NCBI GenBank assembly: GCA_023212725.1
Contig: JALBYF010000001.1
Coordinates: forward strand, 124,001 to 188,000
DNA: 64,000 nucleotides
From: Tranzscheliella williamsii
Taxonomy: Eukaryota > Basidiomycota > Ustilaginomycetes > Ustilaginales > Ustilaginaceae
Direction of reading: 5' to 3'
Shown: positions 39,306 to 51,283 of the stretch, in pieces
Layout: each line of letters starts with the position of its first letter
Numbering within the stretch: the first letter of the stretch is position 1
The notes under the pieces: model-generated
The model's input: the letters and a program-made list of their open reading frames with translations, nothing else
The model's database searches: none
What the model was told of the DNA's origin: nothing
Made by a program: the position numbers and the translations under genes

Positions 39306-42300
39306 CTACGCCATGGCGAGCTTGCTGTAGCTGGGCGGAGCAAGGCGGTTGCGGACGACGTTCCAGAGATAGAGGGGGACGCTGCTGACGGCGACCATCA
39401 GGGCGGTCTTCCAGAGGAAGCGGTAGGTGAGGACGAAGCTGAGGTCGAAGAACTCGGGGAGGAAGACAATGCTGACGCAGTAGAAGAAGAGGGTGACGAC
39501 TTCGGAGAGAAGCATGTAGGCGTGCCAGGTGGTGATCTCGAGTGCGACCATGATGAGCTCGTTGAGGACGAGCGCGGTGAACGAGATCGAGACGATGTTG
39601 AGGAACTCGTTCTCGAACAGGAGCAGCGAGAGGATCATGATCGCGCCGCCCTGGTAGGTCGAGATCATGAGCCAGGTGGTGAACGTCTTGGCCGAGAGCG
39701 AGCGGCCCTTGGTCAGGTCCTTGTAGAGCTCGGGGTAAAGCAGCGCCAGATCCTCGCTGACGTCGCGGTCGAGGACGAGCGAGAAGACAGGCGCCATGGT
39801 GTACACGGTCGCGTAGCCGACCATCAGCCAGCCCTGGTAGAGAGCGATGGGAGCAAAGTAAAAGATGCTGGAGAAGACGGCCTGGATGATCGAGATGATC
39901 AGGCCGCGGTGGATGACAAACTGCGCCAGCTTGGCGGAGCGCTTGTACGAGTTGCGGCCGTGCCAGACGAGCAGTTTGGTCAGGAAGCTGAACTGCGTGA
40001 TGGAGAAGTCGGCGGCGAGCGAGGCCTGCTTGCCCTCCTTGCCGACGATGCCGAGGCCGACGTCGGCGGCCTGGATCATGGAGACGTCGTTTCCGCCGTC
40101 GCCGATGCAGCAGACGCGCTTGCGGGTATGCTGCCGGATCATGCGCGCCACGTCCGCCTTCTGCGTCGGCGAGCACCGGCAAGCCACGACTGCCGAGAGC
40201 TGGGTGGCGAGCTCCACAAACTCGTCTCGGAAAAAGTCGAGACAGAGCTGGAGAGACTCGCCGTCGATCACCAGGCAGCAGTCCAGCTTGGAGCGCAAAA
40301 AGTCAAGCATGTCCCTCGCTGCATCCGGCGAACGCAGCTTGGCTACCTGGTGGACGTACTGGTTGCGCGCCACCAGCTTGGACGAGATGGCGATGCAGGT
40401 CGCCGTTTCGATCTTGTCGCCCGTCAACATCCACACCTTGATGCCCGCGTTGCGCAACAGCTCCAAGGTCATCTTAACATCTTCCTGCAGCTTGTCCTCG
40501 ACGCCCGTCAGTCCCAAGAGTTCCAGGTTGTTTTCAAGATGCTCGGCGACAACGCTGGCCATCGCTTCGTTGCGGTCATCGATCTGCACCCTGGCCGTTC
40601 TGAAGGAACGTTCGAAGGCAAGCCAGCTGTCGGCGGTCAGTCTCTTGCGGCCGACGACCAGCGTCCGGAGACCTTCGCGCGCCATGTTGCCACACTCCTC
40701 ATCTAGCCAGTCGTTCTGCGCTACGATCTTGGCCATGACGACATCGGCGCCTTTTTGGTAAAAGGTGATCTCGCCGCTGGCGCGCTCGCGGATGACAATG
40801 CCCATCCTTTTCGACTCGGAGGTGAACGGGAAGACCTCGAGGATGTCAAACCTGAGAGTGGTCCCGTCCGATGCCCTCAGCGAGATCGACTTGCGGTCTC
40901 GGGCGACCAAGCCGAGGCCGACAGATTCGGTCCAGCGGACGATGGCGACCTCGTCGGGGGACGAGGCCTGGTAGGTGATGGAGTTGTCTGCCTCGACGAC
41001 GGGCGTGACGTTGTGGCACAGCGCGAGCGCGAGGACGACCTCCTTGACACGGGAGCTCATGTCTCGGCGACCTCGACCCGCCAGCATCGCACCGGCCGTG
41101 GTGAGAGATACCTGCTGCTGCGAGTCTTGCCGCTGCGAGGTGGGCTTGGTGGGACTAATCTGGCTGGGATACTGCTGTTGCAGGGCGGTGGCCAGCTGGG
41201 AGGCGACCTCGTCCATGCTGTCCCAGCCGTAGCTCATCGTGCCCATGTGCAGCTTGCGCAGCTCCATCTCATTTTGGGTAAGCGTGCCGGTCTTGTCGGT
41301 CAGCAGATACTCGATCCGGCCTAGCTCCTCGGGCAAGGTCGAGGTGCGGACAATGGTGCCCGGAATCTCGTGGTCATGCATGATCTGCCGAGCGTAGACG
41401 GTCTTGCCCATGTCGAGGTTGACCCGCAGGCTGATGGGAATAATGGACGAAAAGAGGATCAAAAAGCGGAAGATGTAGATCCACCATTCGCCTTTGAAGC
41501 CGTTTAGGGCCACCAGCGCGACCGACAGCGCAAAGGTCACGGCACAGAGAATCTTAGAGAGCCTGTTGATCTCGAGGTCAAGCAAGCCGACTTTGGTGCC
41601 AGGGTGTGAAGTGTTCATGACGGCTCTCGTCTCACGTCCTGTGTAGACAACGAGACCAATCGCCGTTCCCGCCGCTAGTACCGTGTTGGCCCAAAGGAGG
41701 TTTTCGGCCGTCAATGGCGCCACTTGCGGTTGCTGGCTCATAGCAATTATCGTGTCTGGAGGGTCGGAGTCGGAGGAGTTGCTGCCTTGATCTCGAAGGT
41801 CTGTGGTCCCGCCGAGCAGATCCCCAACCGCGGGACCAGATCGGGCATGATTATCAGGTGTTGGTGAGGAGTCCAGGGGCGGGTGAAAGGTAAGATTGCC
41901 GATGAAGGTGTGGATATCTTTGATTGGCGGGCCGGCAAAGACGACGGCTCGATCTCCGAGCACGGCGAGTTCGTCGGTCGGCAAGCGCTGCGTCAGATCT
42001 ACGGCTACACGGAGTTTCCAGTCGGTCTCGCCGTCCAGCTGATCCGTTCTGATGAAGCAGCTCCCACTGGATCCTTCGGCGTCTTGATCGACGGCTGAAT
42101 CGCCTGGGTGCTTATCGATACTTTCTGCAATTGTCAAGGTTGAGGTAGATGTAGTAGCCCTCCGCGAAACCGCTTCTTCGTCGTCTTCTTCCTCGCCGAG
42201 AACAAAAGCATTGGTATCTTCAAGGGGCCCCCGAGAGGTTGGCGGCGACTGCTTTTTGGGCGTTTCAGCAACAGCATCGCCTGAGATGGTCTGAAGGAGG

Positions 42301-43316
42301 AGTATGTCTGCCGGGACACGCTGGTTCTTGTCAAGCACAACGAGGTCGCCGACTCTGATCTTGCTGCTCGGTACAGTAATCACTCTAGACCGTTCAGCTA
42401 CGGCGCCACCAGGAAAAGACGTGGAAGCCAAAGGCGATCTGAGGCTAGATTTGCGCGCCCATTTTGCGTGAGCGACGGCGACGGGCGAATCGGCGGCCAC
42501 GAGGAGTTTGTAGGGGGCACTGTTGCTCTCGAGATCGCGCTTGTATCTGGCCCAGTCGTCTACAGCCTCTTTGCCGATAGTAACGAAGAGGACGAACGCG
42601 AGAGGAGCGACGTACGTTGCAATAAAGCCGATCTTGAGCGCAGGGATGAACTGGCTTAACGCAACCAAAAGAAAGTAGAGGTTGAAGAAGAACTTGAACT
42701 GTTCATAGAGCACCGTAGGGAGAAAAGTGATAATGTTGTACTTTTGGTTGCGCACCACGTTGGCCGGGAATCTCGATCTGCTCGTGTCGCTATCACCAAG
42801 CGATATGCTCCGGCTGCGATCGCGAGTCGACGTGTCTCGAGAGAAAAAGGAGGAAAATATGCCTCGACGTTTTGGACGTTCTTGAAGATGGTTCGAGGTG
42901 GAAAAGGCAGCTTCTGATTCGGCAGAAGCGTTGGTGCCGTAGTGGCGACGATGATCTTCCGAGTGCCGTGGTGTCGCAGAGGAGCGCCGGAAGGTGGCTG
43001 TGTCCTGGCTAGTCCGGGCTGCGCGCCTGCTGTGCGCTGGCCGTCCGGCTTCTTCGTCGCTGTCTTGGAGCAGACCTTGCTGTTCGTCCGAGTCGCGAGC
43101 GTTGTTCTGGCCGAACCTGTGGAATCTGGACTTGGGAGCCCGAGAGCGGAAGCCGGCAAAGCCCAGCTCGTTTTGTGAGCTGTGGGGGGAAGCGGGCGAG
43201 CTGCGGCCTCCGGACATGATGCTGGAGTTGGCTAAGGGCTGCAGCGGGTAAGCTTCGCTGGAGCTTCGTTGGGCACTCCGCGGAAGAGGTGACGAACCCT
43301 GGCCAGTCGACGGCAT
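39306..43316 (-). CDS. NEO1: P4-ATPase phospholipid flippase, Neo1 type
   Basis: Single exon, 1336 residues. P4-ATPases move phospholipids from the lumenal to the cytosolic leaflet; Neo1 acts at Golgi and endosomes without a Cdc50 subunit. Subfamily marks: [20 protein letters not shown] and [14 protein letters not shown] before the first membrane helices. Other motifs: actuator DGET (LDGETDWK), phosphorylated Asp674 in [13 protein letters not shown], and hinge [16 protein letters not shown]. Ten membrane helices are plausible from the hydrophobic runs. The N-terminal 180 residues are Ser/Arg-rich and longer than in yeast. Divergent from NDUFA6 and convergent with OCT1. Confidence 0.95.
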   Translation of the reverse strand: MPSTGQGSSPLPRSAQRSSSEAYPLQPLANSSIMSGGRSSPASPHSSQNELGFAGFRSRAPKSRFHRFGQNNARDSDEQQGLLQDSDEEAGRPAHSRRAARTSQDTATFRRSSATPRHSEDHRRHYGTNASAESEAAFSTSNHLQERPKRRGIFSSFFSRDTSTRDRSRSISLGDSDTSRSRFPANVVRNQKYNIITFLPTVLYEQFKFFFNLYFLLVALSQFIPALKIGFIATYVAPLAFVLFVTIGKEAVDDWARYKRDLESNSAPYKLLVAADSPVAVAHAKWARKSSLRSPLASTSFPGGAVAERSRVITVPSSKIRVGDLVVLDKNQRVPADILLLQTISGDAVAETPKKQSPPTSRGPLEDTNAFVLGEEEDDEEAVSRRATTSTSTLTIAESIDKHPGDSAVDQDAEGSSGSCFIRTDQLDGETDWKLRVAVDLTQRLPTDELAVLGDRAVVFAGPPIKDIHTFIGNLTFHPPLDSSPTPDNHARSGPAVGDLLGGTTDLRDQGSNSSDSDPPDTIIAMSQQPQVAPLTAENLLWANTVLAAGTAIGLVVYTGRETRAVMNTSHPGTKVGLLDLEINRLSKILCAVTFALSVALVALNGFKGEWWIYIFRFLILFSSIIPISLRVNLDMGKTVYARQIMHDHEIPGTIVRTSTLPEELGRIEYLLTDKTGTLTQNEMELRKLHMGTMSYGWDSMDEVASQLATALQQQYPSQISPTKPTSQRQDSQQQVSLTTAGAMLAGRGRRDMSSRVKEVVLALALCHNVTPVVEADNSITYQASSPDEVAIVRWTESVGLGLVARDRKSISLRASDGTTLRFDILEVFPFTSESKRMGIVIRERASGEITFYQKGADVVMAKIVAQNDWLDEECGNMAREGLRTLVVGRKRLTADSWLAFERSFRTARVQIDDRNEAMASVVAEHLENNLELLGLTGVEDKLQEDVKMTLELLRNAGIKVWMLTGDKIETATCIAISSKLVARNQYVHQVAKLRSPDAARDMLDFLRSKLDCCLVIDGESLQLCLDFFRDEFVELATQLSAVVACRCSPTQKADVARMIRQHTRKRVCCIGDGGNDVSMIQAADVGLGIVGKEGKQASLAADFSITQFSFLTKLLVWHGRNSYKRSAKLAQFVIHRGLIISIIQAVFSSIFYFAPIALYQGWLMVGYATVYTMAPVFSLVLDRDVSEDLALLYPELYKDLTKGRSLSAKTFTTWLMISTYQGGAIMILSLLLFENEFLNIVSISFTALVLNELIMVALEITTWHAYMLLSEVVTLFFYCVSIVFLPEFFDLSFVLTYRFLWKTALMVAVSSVPLYLWNVVRNRLAPPSYSKLAMA

Positions 43317-43818
43317 GCAAGACGCTGCACAGAGGAGAATATGCTTGCCCCAATCAGCCTGCTGTCTGCGTCGCCATGTCCGGCCGCCGTGGTTCGCAAG
43401 GGAAGAAGGCAGTGGGAGTGGAAGGTCAACAGCGTGAGAGGGAGGGGTTGCGTATTACCTCCACGTTCGAGCCAAGCCTCTCCAAGCTGAATCGTGAATC
43501 CACAATTGTGAATGTGGATGTAAGATTGTTTCAGAGTCAACGCGCTCTCGTGCGAATGAGGCAGTCCAGAGCTATGCCGAGACGGATCAGCGATTAGAAA
43601 TCGAGGTTCACATCTCCACCGCTCTGTGCTTTCGAGACGGTCAAGTGAATGCGAAGGTGACTTGCATCCTAACCTCCCAAACCGGCCATCCCAACCTCTG
43701 AAACTGGCCATACCTAGTTTGCGGCACATAGCATAGACAGGTACGTCGTCACGATAGACCGGAGCTCCAGTGTAGTTGACGCTGACATCGATGCGGCCGC
43801 GGGGTTTCGGTCTACAGG
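43317..43818. promoter_or_regulatory. Divergent promoter of NEO1 and NDUFA6
   Basis: 502 nt between start codons. Nothing else recognised. Confidence 0.55.
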
Positions 43819-44382
43819 ATGACGACAATTCCAGCCCGATTGGCCCAGACCACACAGATCTCGAGGTCTCTCGACGAGGCTCGAAAGCGCTCTGTGGCGC
43901 TCTACCGCAACTTTTACCGAGGCGTAAGTGCATGTTCCCGCTGTTCCGGCTTGGCCCACCTGCGACAAGGCTTACTGATAGGGACGTATGCTACTGGCAG
44001 GCTCCGGAGATCTGTGCGCTGTACGCGCTCGATGTGCCGCCGTCGATTCTGCGCGCCAAGTTCCGCAGCAAGTTCGAGAAGAACAAGCACGTCACCGACC
44101 TGGCCGTGCTCGACTTGATGCTGCACAAGGGCCATCACGAGTACCAAGAGACGATGAATGCATGGAAGCAGATCCCACACGTCATGAAATGGTTCGCCGA
44201 GGAGGAGGTATGTTTCTCGTCATTTCCCCTGACAAGAGCTGTGCAAAGCATAGGAACTGACGTCTCCACTCCTCCCACATCCTCGGCTGTACTGATAGGC
44301 GCCAGCACGACCCGAGGGATTCTTGGAGAAGTTCTATGCTTCCCGAGACGAGGGCCGTGGTCCGGTTGGCAACGGCATCTGA
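43819..44382 (+). CDS. NDUFA6: Mitochondrial complex I LYR subunit NDUFA6 (B14)
   Basis: Accessory subunit of NADH:ubiquinone oxidoreductase that binds the acyl carrier protein through its LYR-type motif. Three exons: 43819-43923, 44001-44207 and 44300-44382, allowing one base of uncertainty at the last acceptor (the phase needs 44299). Introns are about 77 and 91 nt with GTAAGT and GTATGT donors. The product is 131 residues, the normal length. The LYR-like motif is SVALYRNFYRG; further family text is ICALYALDVPPSILRAKFR and LDLMLHKGHHEYQETMN. The C terminus reads FLEKFYASRDEGR. The presence of complex I separates this fungus from S. cerevisiae. Confidence 0.95.
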
Positions 44383-44798
44383 GCGAGCCGCGGGCCGCTT
44401 TGTTCACTCCCATCTGCCAGCACTGCAATCGAATCTTCTACACAGCTACAGGCCCCATCGCCAGATAACTTCAGCAGATTGTATTCCTTACGTTCGTACC
44501 CTTGGCGGGCGGGCACATGTGCAAGCGTGAGAGGGGAAGGGAAAGGGGGATGCCACATGACCGAGACGGTGACCGATCAACGGACCAGTTGGCACAGATA
44601 ATGGGGTCGGTGCCCGACGGCAAAATGCCCATGGTGGATCAGCCTCTACCTCGCAACTACTGGCCAAGGGGCTGTTTGGATCGGCACGCTCGAACAATAG
44701 CTGAGCGAGCTGGCCTCGATCTTGACCATGTCGCTTGAGCAAGCAGTGATAGCCTCGCTTTCAGCAAGTTCTAGCCGCAACAATAAGATGGGGAAGGC

Positions 44799-44861
44799 CT
44801 GAGCATCGCGGAAAGCTAGCTGAGCACGGCGGAAAGCTGCCTGAGCATGGCGGAAAGCTTA
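44799..44861. repeat. 21-nt tandem repeat, three copies
   Basis: Units at 44799, 44820 and 44841 share CTGAGCAYSGCGGAAAGCT, with changes at two or three positions. It is about 420 nt downstream of NDUFA6. Confidence 0.93.
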
Positions 44862-46021
44862 GGCGCTTCCCACCACGATGGCCAAGCAGATGATGGATCG
44901 CGCTTGGACCGCCAGCGCAAGCCGGCATGGACCAGGCGCTGGGACAGGTAAGCGCCTTCTCGTCACGAGCTCCTGTGATGTTGTCGCGACAGCTCAGTTG
45001 GTCCGACACGGCAAGGTGTGAGGTGTTCTTCGTGTGCGCGCTCCGCTGTTGTAAGGAATGTAAGCTTAGAGCATAGCATGTGTGGCATGGTCTCGATCGA
45101 TTGCCAAGCTTTCAGTTTGTTGACAGTGTGTGGCGAAGGAGGCTGCGTCAAGCCACGACAGTGTGCTTGCCCATCTGCTGCCGGGTGCAGAGGTTGAGAG
45201 GAAAGGTTGAGTCTGTCAGGCGATTAGCGCCGGGAGGCCGGCGCTTTAGCTCAGCCAGGACCTATCACAAGCTGATCACCGACGGGAGCGTCGAAGAGGG
45301 CATGTCGCCGCCGCATGTCGCCGCCTCATCTCCAGGGCGCACGATCGGCATGATCTCATCTCGGGCTCCGCTGCGACGCTGATCAGCGATATGGCAGCTT
45401 TGCGCACGCATTCGCCAACTGGACGCCCCGCCATTATGTCACCTACATCCACACTCCTCCGCGTCTGAACGTATCTAACTGCGCAGCCTGATGCTTGTTA
45501 CTGGTCACTTTGGCGCAGCGAATGGCTGGTTGGCGGTACTCGTGTGATCCTACCGTGTACTGACACTGTTTGCGCCGGATAGCTGACGGGGGCGGCGTCC
45601 GAGGTGGGTGAATGCACATGGAACTGTCAAAACCCTCATCAGCCAACCGCTGCGCACCCACACGGCCAGCTATGCGTGTTGTCTGTCTGTCGCTGCCTGA
45701 GCATGGGCGAACTGTGCGCTGCTAAGTTCACTCTTGCAAGTTCACTCGAGCCTCCGCTGGCCATGTTCCATGCAGCTGAGCCGCGCCACAGCTCCCAAGG
45801 CCGCTGCAAAACCATCCACTTGCCCTTGATTAGCCAAACGATGCATCAGTCCAGCCACATGTAGAGCATGGTCCAGCCACATATAGCGCCTTTCTCCGTC
45901 CGCTCTGCCTTCCCCACAGCAGCGGAAGACGAGGCTTGCCGGTTGGACCGCACAGGCGAGCGCTCGAATGAAGTCCCCTCGAGCTCGAAAGCATGCCGTG
46001 TGTTTGGCTGGCTGTCAACAT

Positions 46022-46037
46022 GATGAGCACCTTGACA
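46022..46037 (+). promoter_or_regulatory. GATG-N9-ACA motif (bE/bW-site-like)
   Basis: GATG at 46022-46025, nine bases, ACA at 46035-46037, about 200 nt before the likely start codon of the Clp1-like gene. The pattern fixes only seven bases, so one hit by chance in 1.85 kb is quite possible. Confidence 0.25.
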
Positions 46038-46235
46038 GGTCGTCCTGCCTCGCATCCTCGCATGGCATATATGTCGCCCATCTTTCTCGGCCAGATAGCG
46101 CCCCCTCCTATCCCTGTATACTTGCTGCGTCCTTTATTCTTGTCGCAGACACCACGCCTTCCCCGGCATTGCAAGCCGTGCTACCGCGCTGTAACACTTG
46201 TACACATTATCGTCGGCGTCGTCTCCACTGTCGCC

Positions 46236-47603
46236 ATGATGATGCCCCCGATCATCCGACCCAGTCCGCTGTCGCTGATCACATCGCAACCTCAGCATCC
46301 ATCTGGAAGCTCAAGCAAGCGCTTGTCGCGGGCGCTGCCTAGCACCGGCGGAGCGGGCGGTAAGAGGTTGAGTGCACCTTGCTCGTCGCGACAAGGCGGT
46401 CGGCCAGCGCAGTCTGCCATTCCAGTGAAGGAGGACTGCACGGAGGCTATGACGAGCGGACGACGAGCTGCTCCTCTGGGGCTTCGCGACATGAATGTGC
46501 CAGCCTCCATCACCTGCGAGGCGGTAGCGGCGCTTCCAAGCTGTCCATCCCGCGGTCGGTCTGCCTCGGTCACTGCTACTCCGTCGATGTCGGGGAGACT
46601 TACCAGCCCGCGGACGCCGACCAAGTCGAAGCTGGCGGCTACCGACCTGGGCTCGCCGACCAAGAGCGGCAAGGCGGCGCTGCGCACACATAGCAAGTCG
46701 CTGAGCGCGACGTCAGCGGGCAAGGAACTCGAACGCATCCGGCTGCGGATCCCACAGAAGCTGCCCGCGCCGCGGCTGACGACCCTTTCGTCGCCGTATC
46801 AAGACCTGAGTGGCCACCTTGCGCGGCACCACCTGTACCACGAAGCGCAGCAGGCCGAGACGGAGCAGATCCCGCCGGACTTTATGCTCAGTGCATATTT
46901 CGGGCTGGGGCAGGTGGGTTCGTGTTCGCTGTACCACCAGGCCCAGCTGTTTCTGGGTGCGCACCAGCGCGCCATTGCCAAGCAGGTCGAGCCGGGGGTG
47001 ATGTTGCCAGAGGCAGTGTTGCTCGAGGTGGGCGGGACCGAGGTGGCGGCGCCTTCGCATCTGCTGGCGGTGTATGCGGATGGGGGGCAGGCGACGATCT
47101 ATGCGGTGCACGCGCTGGTGCTTGCGCTCCAGTGTGTCTCGATTCCCTTCTTGCCGGCGCAGGCGGAGGGGGGGGAGGTGATGCGGGCAGTGCCACTGGT
47201 TGCGCTGTGCGTGCCGCAGCCCAAGCTGTTTGGTGTGGTTCAGCGCTGGCTGTACCGGCCGTGCGCGCCGTCGCTCCTGCAGGCACTGCTGCCGATGGCG
47301 CGCATCGTCCGCTTCCTCGCCCACCGCCACCGCCACCACCCCACCCCCGCTTCCCCCCCCACAGTCACCCCCGACGACCTGGTCACCGCCCTCGCAACCT
47401 TCCCCACCCGCACCCTCCTCGACATCCTCCACTCGGTCCAGGCCGTCTGGAAAATCGGCTCCGCAATCGGCATCCTCGCCCCCGCCTTCTGGCAGCAGCT
47501 CGACCGCGCCTGGGCCCTCGTCCTCGCCGCCATGCTCCGCGCCCGCACCCGCAACCCCGATCTCGCCGCCCGCCTCCAGTCCACCTCGCTCGCCGACCCC
47601 TAA
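46236..47603 (+). CDS. Clp1-like (clampless family) candidate
   Basis: Single exon. The ATG triplet at 46236 (MMMPPIIRPSP) gives 455 residues; the frame is open upstream to 45993 with weak coding character. The first 170 residues are Ser/Arg/Pro-rich and disordered-looking. The rest looks folded: QDLSGHLARHHLYHEAQQAE, PDFMLSAYFGLGQVGS, then VPLVALCVPQPKLFGVV with WLYRP, and TLLDILHSVQAVWKIGSAIG before FWQQLDRAWALVLAAML. The last three elements resemble the pattern I remember from basidiomycete Clp1-like proteins (a short Pro-rich strand, LYT/LYR, ...LLxHAxxVxGLW...W..LDLAW). In U. maydis Clp1 is a direct b target needed for clamp-like proliferation in planta. The assignment is tentative. Confidence 0.45.
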   Translation: MMMPPIIRPSPLSLITSQPQHPSGSSSKRLSRALPSTGGAGGKRLSAPCSSRQGGRPAQSAIPVKEDCTEAMTSGRRAAPLGLRDMNVPASITCEAVAALPSCPSRGRSASVTATPSMSGRLTSPRTPTKSKLAATDLGSPTKSGKAALRTHSKSLSATSAGKELERIRLRIPQKLPAPRLTTLSSPYQDLSGHLARHHLYHEAQQAETEQIPPDFMLSAYFGLGQVGSCSLYHQAQLFLGAHQRAIAKQVEPGVMLPEAVLLEVGGTEVAAPSHLLAVYADGGQATIYAVHALVLALQCVSIPFLPAQAEGGEVMRAVPLVALCVPQPKLFGVVQRWLYRPCAPSLLQALLPMARIVRFLAHRHRHHPTPASPPTVTPDDLVTALATFPTRTLLDILHSVQAVWKIGSAIGILAPAFWQQLDRAWALVLAAMLRARTRNPDLAARLQSTSLADP

Positions 47604-47689
47604 TCCCGCCTACACCACCCCACTCACATCATGGAAGCAGTATCCTACCGTATCTGCACGCACAATGAGCGCACACTGAATGTCTCTAC

Positions 47690-47822
47690 AAGGCTGGCAA
47701 TGATTTGCACTGTGCACAAGGCTGTCAATGGTTTGCAATGTGCACAAGGCTGTCAATGGTTTGCAATGTGCACAAGGCTGTCAATAATTCGCAATCTTGC
47801 GCAAGGCTGTCATACTTTGCAA
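47690..47822. repeat. 28-nt minisatellite, about 4.7 copies
   Basis: Two perfect units, 47712-47739 and 47740-47767 (GTGCACAAGGCTGTCAATGG plus TTTGCAAT), followed by diverged units at 47768 and 47796 and preceded by a partial copy from 47690. It fills much of the 240-nt gap between the convergent Clp1-like gene and REI1. Confidence 0.95.
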
Positions 47823-47843
47823 GGGCGTTGCAGGGGAGGGAGG

Positions 47844-49334
47844 CTACTGGAGGAGGGGGTCGCGGAAGTGCTTCTGGTTGTTGTTGGTGTAGGCGACGCG
47901 GGAGCGGTACTGCTCCTTGGCGTTGCGGTCGCGGAACTGGGTAATGTGTTTCTTGGCCTCGCGCGCCTCGCCGCGGTTGCGCGCCTTGATCAGCTGGCCG
48001 TGGCGGCCGGCGACCAGGGTGCCGTCGGCGGCGTGGTGGCCCATGCCGCTCTCGGCGATCAGGCGGCGGGCGAGCGCGCCGCCGCCGCCATACCGCCGCG
48101 CCAGATCGCGGTCGCCACCTGCTGCCCCCGCCGGCGCCTCGCGCAGCGACTGCTGGTAGTATCGCCGCAGCGAGCGGTGCCCCAGCCGCGCACCCGACGG
48201 CAGCACCAGCTCCAGCTCCGAGTCTCCGTACCGGATCTGGTCCTCGCCGCCCTCCGTCTCTGTCTCCTCTGTCGCCACCGCCGCAACTGCCGCAGCGCTG
48301 CCATCCACGTCCATCGCCTCGTCGTCGGCATCCCCCGCATCCTCCCATTCCTCGTCCTCCTCCGCCGGGTACGAGCTGGTAAAGTCGTAGAAATCGCCGA
48401 GCTCCAGCTGATCCTCCTGGTCCGTGTACGCAAGCTTGCAGTGGAATTTGTCCAGCATATGGTTCCTGACCGACTCCATGTTGTGGAAACCCTTGCCGCG
48501 CCCGTTGCAGTACAGGCAGATGTTGCCGATGCTGACCTTGTCAGCCAGATACGAGACCAGACCCGGAAGGTCCACCAGATACTCCGAGTCGGGAATGAAG
48601 AAGCCGTGCGCCTTCGACATGTGCGCCAGCGTCTCCTTCAAGTCGGTGAAGCCCGACTTGGCGCAGAAGATGCATTCTTTGGAAGCATCGATCCGCCTCG
48701 ACGAAGCGACCTTGGCATCGATCGCAGCCTGGATCTGCTCCTCTGTTGCGTTCTCATCAATCAGGAGAGCGTCCTTGACATTCTGTCTCCTCTCCTCTGC
48801 CCTATTCGTGACCGGCGCTGGTTGCGCTACCTGCTCCTCTGCGACCGCAGCGGTAGAGGCCGGCTTCGGGATTCGGAAGACGAGGGGAACATCCTCCCCT
48901 TCTGCCGAGCCCTGCTGTTGTGCTGCCGATGTCGAGGAGGAAGCAGCAGCCTTCCTCTCCAACCTCGCGATGTTCTCCTTGTGCTTCTTCGAGTTGATGT
49001 GACTGGTATAGGCATTTTGGGAGGCAAACTTCTTGTCGCAAGCATCGCACTTGTCGGCGGCGGCAGTACTCTCCTCCTGCTGCTCCAGGGCGGCTCGTCG
49101 CTCCAAGATCTTGGCGTTGAATACATCGGGCTTGACCGGCGGCAAGTTGGCCACGCGCCGTTTCATGTTATATCTGTGCAGGTCGGAGCGGTAGTGCGTC
49201 CGCTGGTCCTCTGGATTCGGAAAAGCGATGCTGCAGGAGAGACAGGTGAAGAGAGGTGTGCCCTCATCATATTGCTGCTGCTGCGGGGGAGCAGTAGAGG
49301 GCTCTCCCGTCGACGAGCCAACAAGGGTGGCCAT
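47844..49334 (-). CDS. REI1: REI1/ZNF622-type 60S biogenesis zinc-finger protein
   Basis: Cytosolic late 60S maturation factor that helps release Arx1-Alb1 and probes the exit tunnel. Single exon, 496 residues. Four zinc fingers: C31-C34-H47-H53 (CLSCSIAF), C96-C99-H112-H118 (CDACDKKFASQNAYTSH), CIFCAKSGFTDLKETLAHM and CLYCNGRGKGFHNMESVRNHM. The family signature HGFFIPDSEYLVDL...YLADKVSIGN follows the third finger. An acidic patch (EEDEEWEDAGDADDE) precedes LPSGARLGHRSLRRYYQQSL and the basic C-terminal tail thought to enter the tunnel. Codons switch from G-ending to C-ending about 200 nt before the stop. Confidence 0.95.
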   Translation of the reverse strand: MATLVGSSTGEPSTAPPQQQQYDEGTPLFTCLSCSIAFPNPEDQRTHYRSDLHRYNMKRRVANLPPVKPDVFNAKILERRAALEQQEESTAAADKCDACDKKFASQNAYTSHINSKKHKENIARLERKAAASSSTSAAQQQGSAEGEDVPLVFRIPKPASTAAVAEEQVAQPAPVTNRAEERRQNVKDALLIDENATEEQIQAAIDAKVASSRRIDASKECIFCAKSGFTDLKETLAHMSKAHGFFIPDSEYLVDLPGLVSYLADKVSIGNICLYCNGRGKGFHNMESVRNHMLDKFHCKLAYTDQEDQLELGDFYDFTSSYPAEEDEEWEDAGDADDEAMDVDGSAAAVAAVATEETETEGGEDQIRYGDSELELVLPSGARLGHRSLRRYYQQSLREAPAGAAGGDRDLARRYGGGGALARRLIAESGMGHHAADGTLVAGRHGQLIKARNRGEAREAKKHITQFRDRNAKEQYRSRVAYTNNNQKHFRDPLLQ

Positions 49335-50160
49335 CTTGACGGCGGCAGGTCGTGCGTGTGCAGGTGCGATCTAGCGAAGACCAAGTGGTATAGAGAGCTG
49401 GTAGAACCGCTGCTGTAGATGCCACGTAGGGATGTGCTGAGTCTAGTGAGATCTAAGCTGAGGAAAGAGAGGCGTGAGCGTGCGAATGTGAGTGCGAATG
49501 CGAATGTGTCGTATTATGCGTCTCTCTGCGTTTCTGCGTCTTTTAATGAAATTTTGTGCTGAGTCGTGTGTGCTGCCGAGTGGCGGTGAGTGGAGGCGGA
49601 TTCATTCGCCCTTTTCGTGCGAGTAAGCTCGGTGCTCCCGATACACTTCCATCGGGAATAGATCAGCACGCTCTAACACTCTCTGCACGAATAATACTTC
49701 TTGGGCATGTCGGAGCCGAAAGCTCGGCCGAACTTCCTCCCCCGCCTACGACTGCTACCTCCCTGCTCCTCTTTACACTGACCCACTCTTCGCAGACAGA
49801 TGCCCGTTGGTTAGCTTCCGCCAGTCCTATGCGCTGTCCGCTGTTCACTTCCGCTCGAGCAGAAGGTAGAGGCTGAATGCAAGCGGCAAGACCATACAAA
49901 AGGAGAAAGTAAATAGGGATGGAGTGCAGCACGTGACCTTGAGATTCAAATCGAAGCTTTCCTTGAATTGAGACGGAGGGTGCATATTTCGATTCGCGGG
50001 TCTGGGTTGGGTGCCATCCTGCAAGCGCAGGTTAGATCGTGAGCCAGAAGCCGTAGCTCAGCCAAAGTCGATCCAGCGACAGAGGTAAGCCATAGAGCCT
50101 GGCCCCCTCCTTGACATCGATCTCCGTCATCGTCCACCACACTAGATCCATCAAGAAAAG
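49335..50160. promoter_or_regulatory. Divergent promoter of REI1 and ubiquitin-L40
   Basis: About 830 nt upstream of the likely leader of the ubiquitin fusion. A GTGAGTGTGAATGC-like simple stretch lies at about 49476-49508. No gene seen. Confidence 0.5.
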
Positions 50161-50409
50161 GTAAGCATCCCATCCGACACTCCGCACACGACGCAACGAC
50201 AGCCACAGGATAGCGATCTCCTTGCCCGCTCGGCACCGTTGAGCAGCCTGCCCTGCCCGACGTCTCGACCGCTCGAGCACACGACGCTTCCAGTTCAGCC
50301 ACCACGCCGCCAAACCTTTGCTATCATCGCATCCTCGACGCAGCAATTTGCTGATCCGCCCAACCCCTGTTTGCTCTACACATCTATCAACACCTTCTCG
50401 ACCGCACAG
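50161..50409 (+). other. Possible 5' UTR intron ending at the ubiquitin start codon
   Basis: A GTAAGC donor at 50161 and a pyrimidine-rich CCGCACAG acceptor ending at 50409 would place the ATG as the first bases of the next exon. CTATCAAC could be the branch site. Inferred from motifs only. Confidence 0.4.

Positions 50410-51283
<874 letters not shown>

Larger units (their letters stand above)
44383..46235. promoter_or_regulatory. Long upstream region of the Clp1-like gene
   Basis: About 1.85 kb between two plus-strand genes. It holds a 21-nt triplicate at 44799-44861. At 46022-46037 it holds GATG-N9-ACA, the consensus I know for the Ustilago bE/bW homeodomain binding site. Open frames here are short and not gene-like. 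A 10-nt CCAGCCACAT repeat occurs twice near 45852 and 45872. Confidence 0.45.

Noticed and set aside
45246..45300. TTAGCTCAGCCAGG, resembling a tRNA A box
   Set aside because: No good B box follows at the right distance and the arms do not fold into a cloverleaf.
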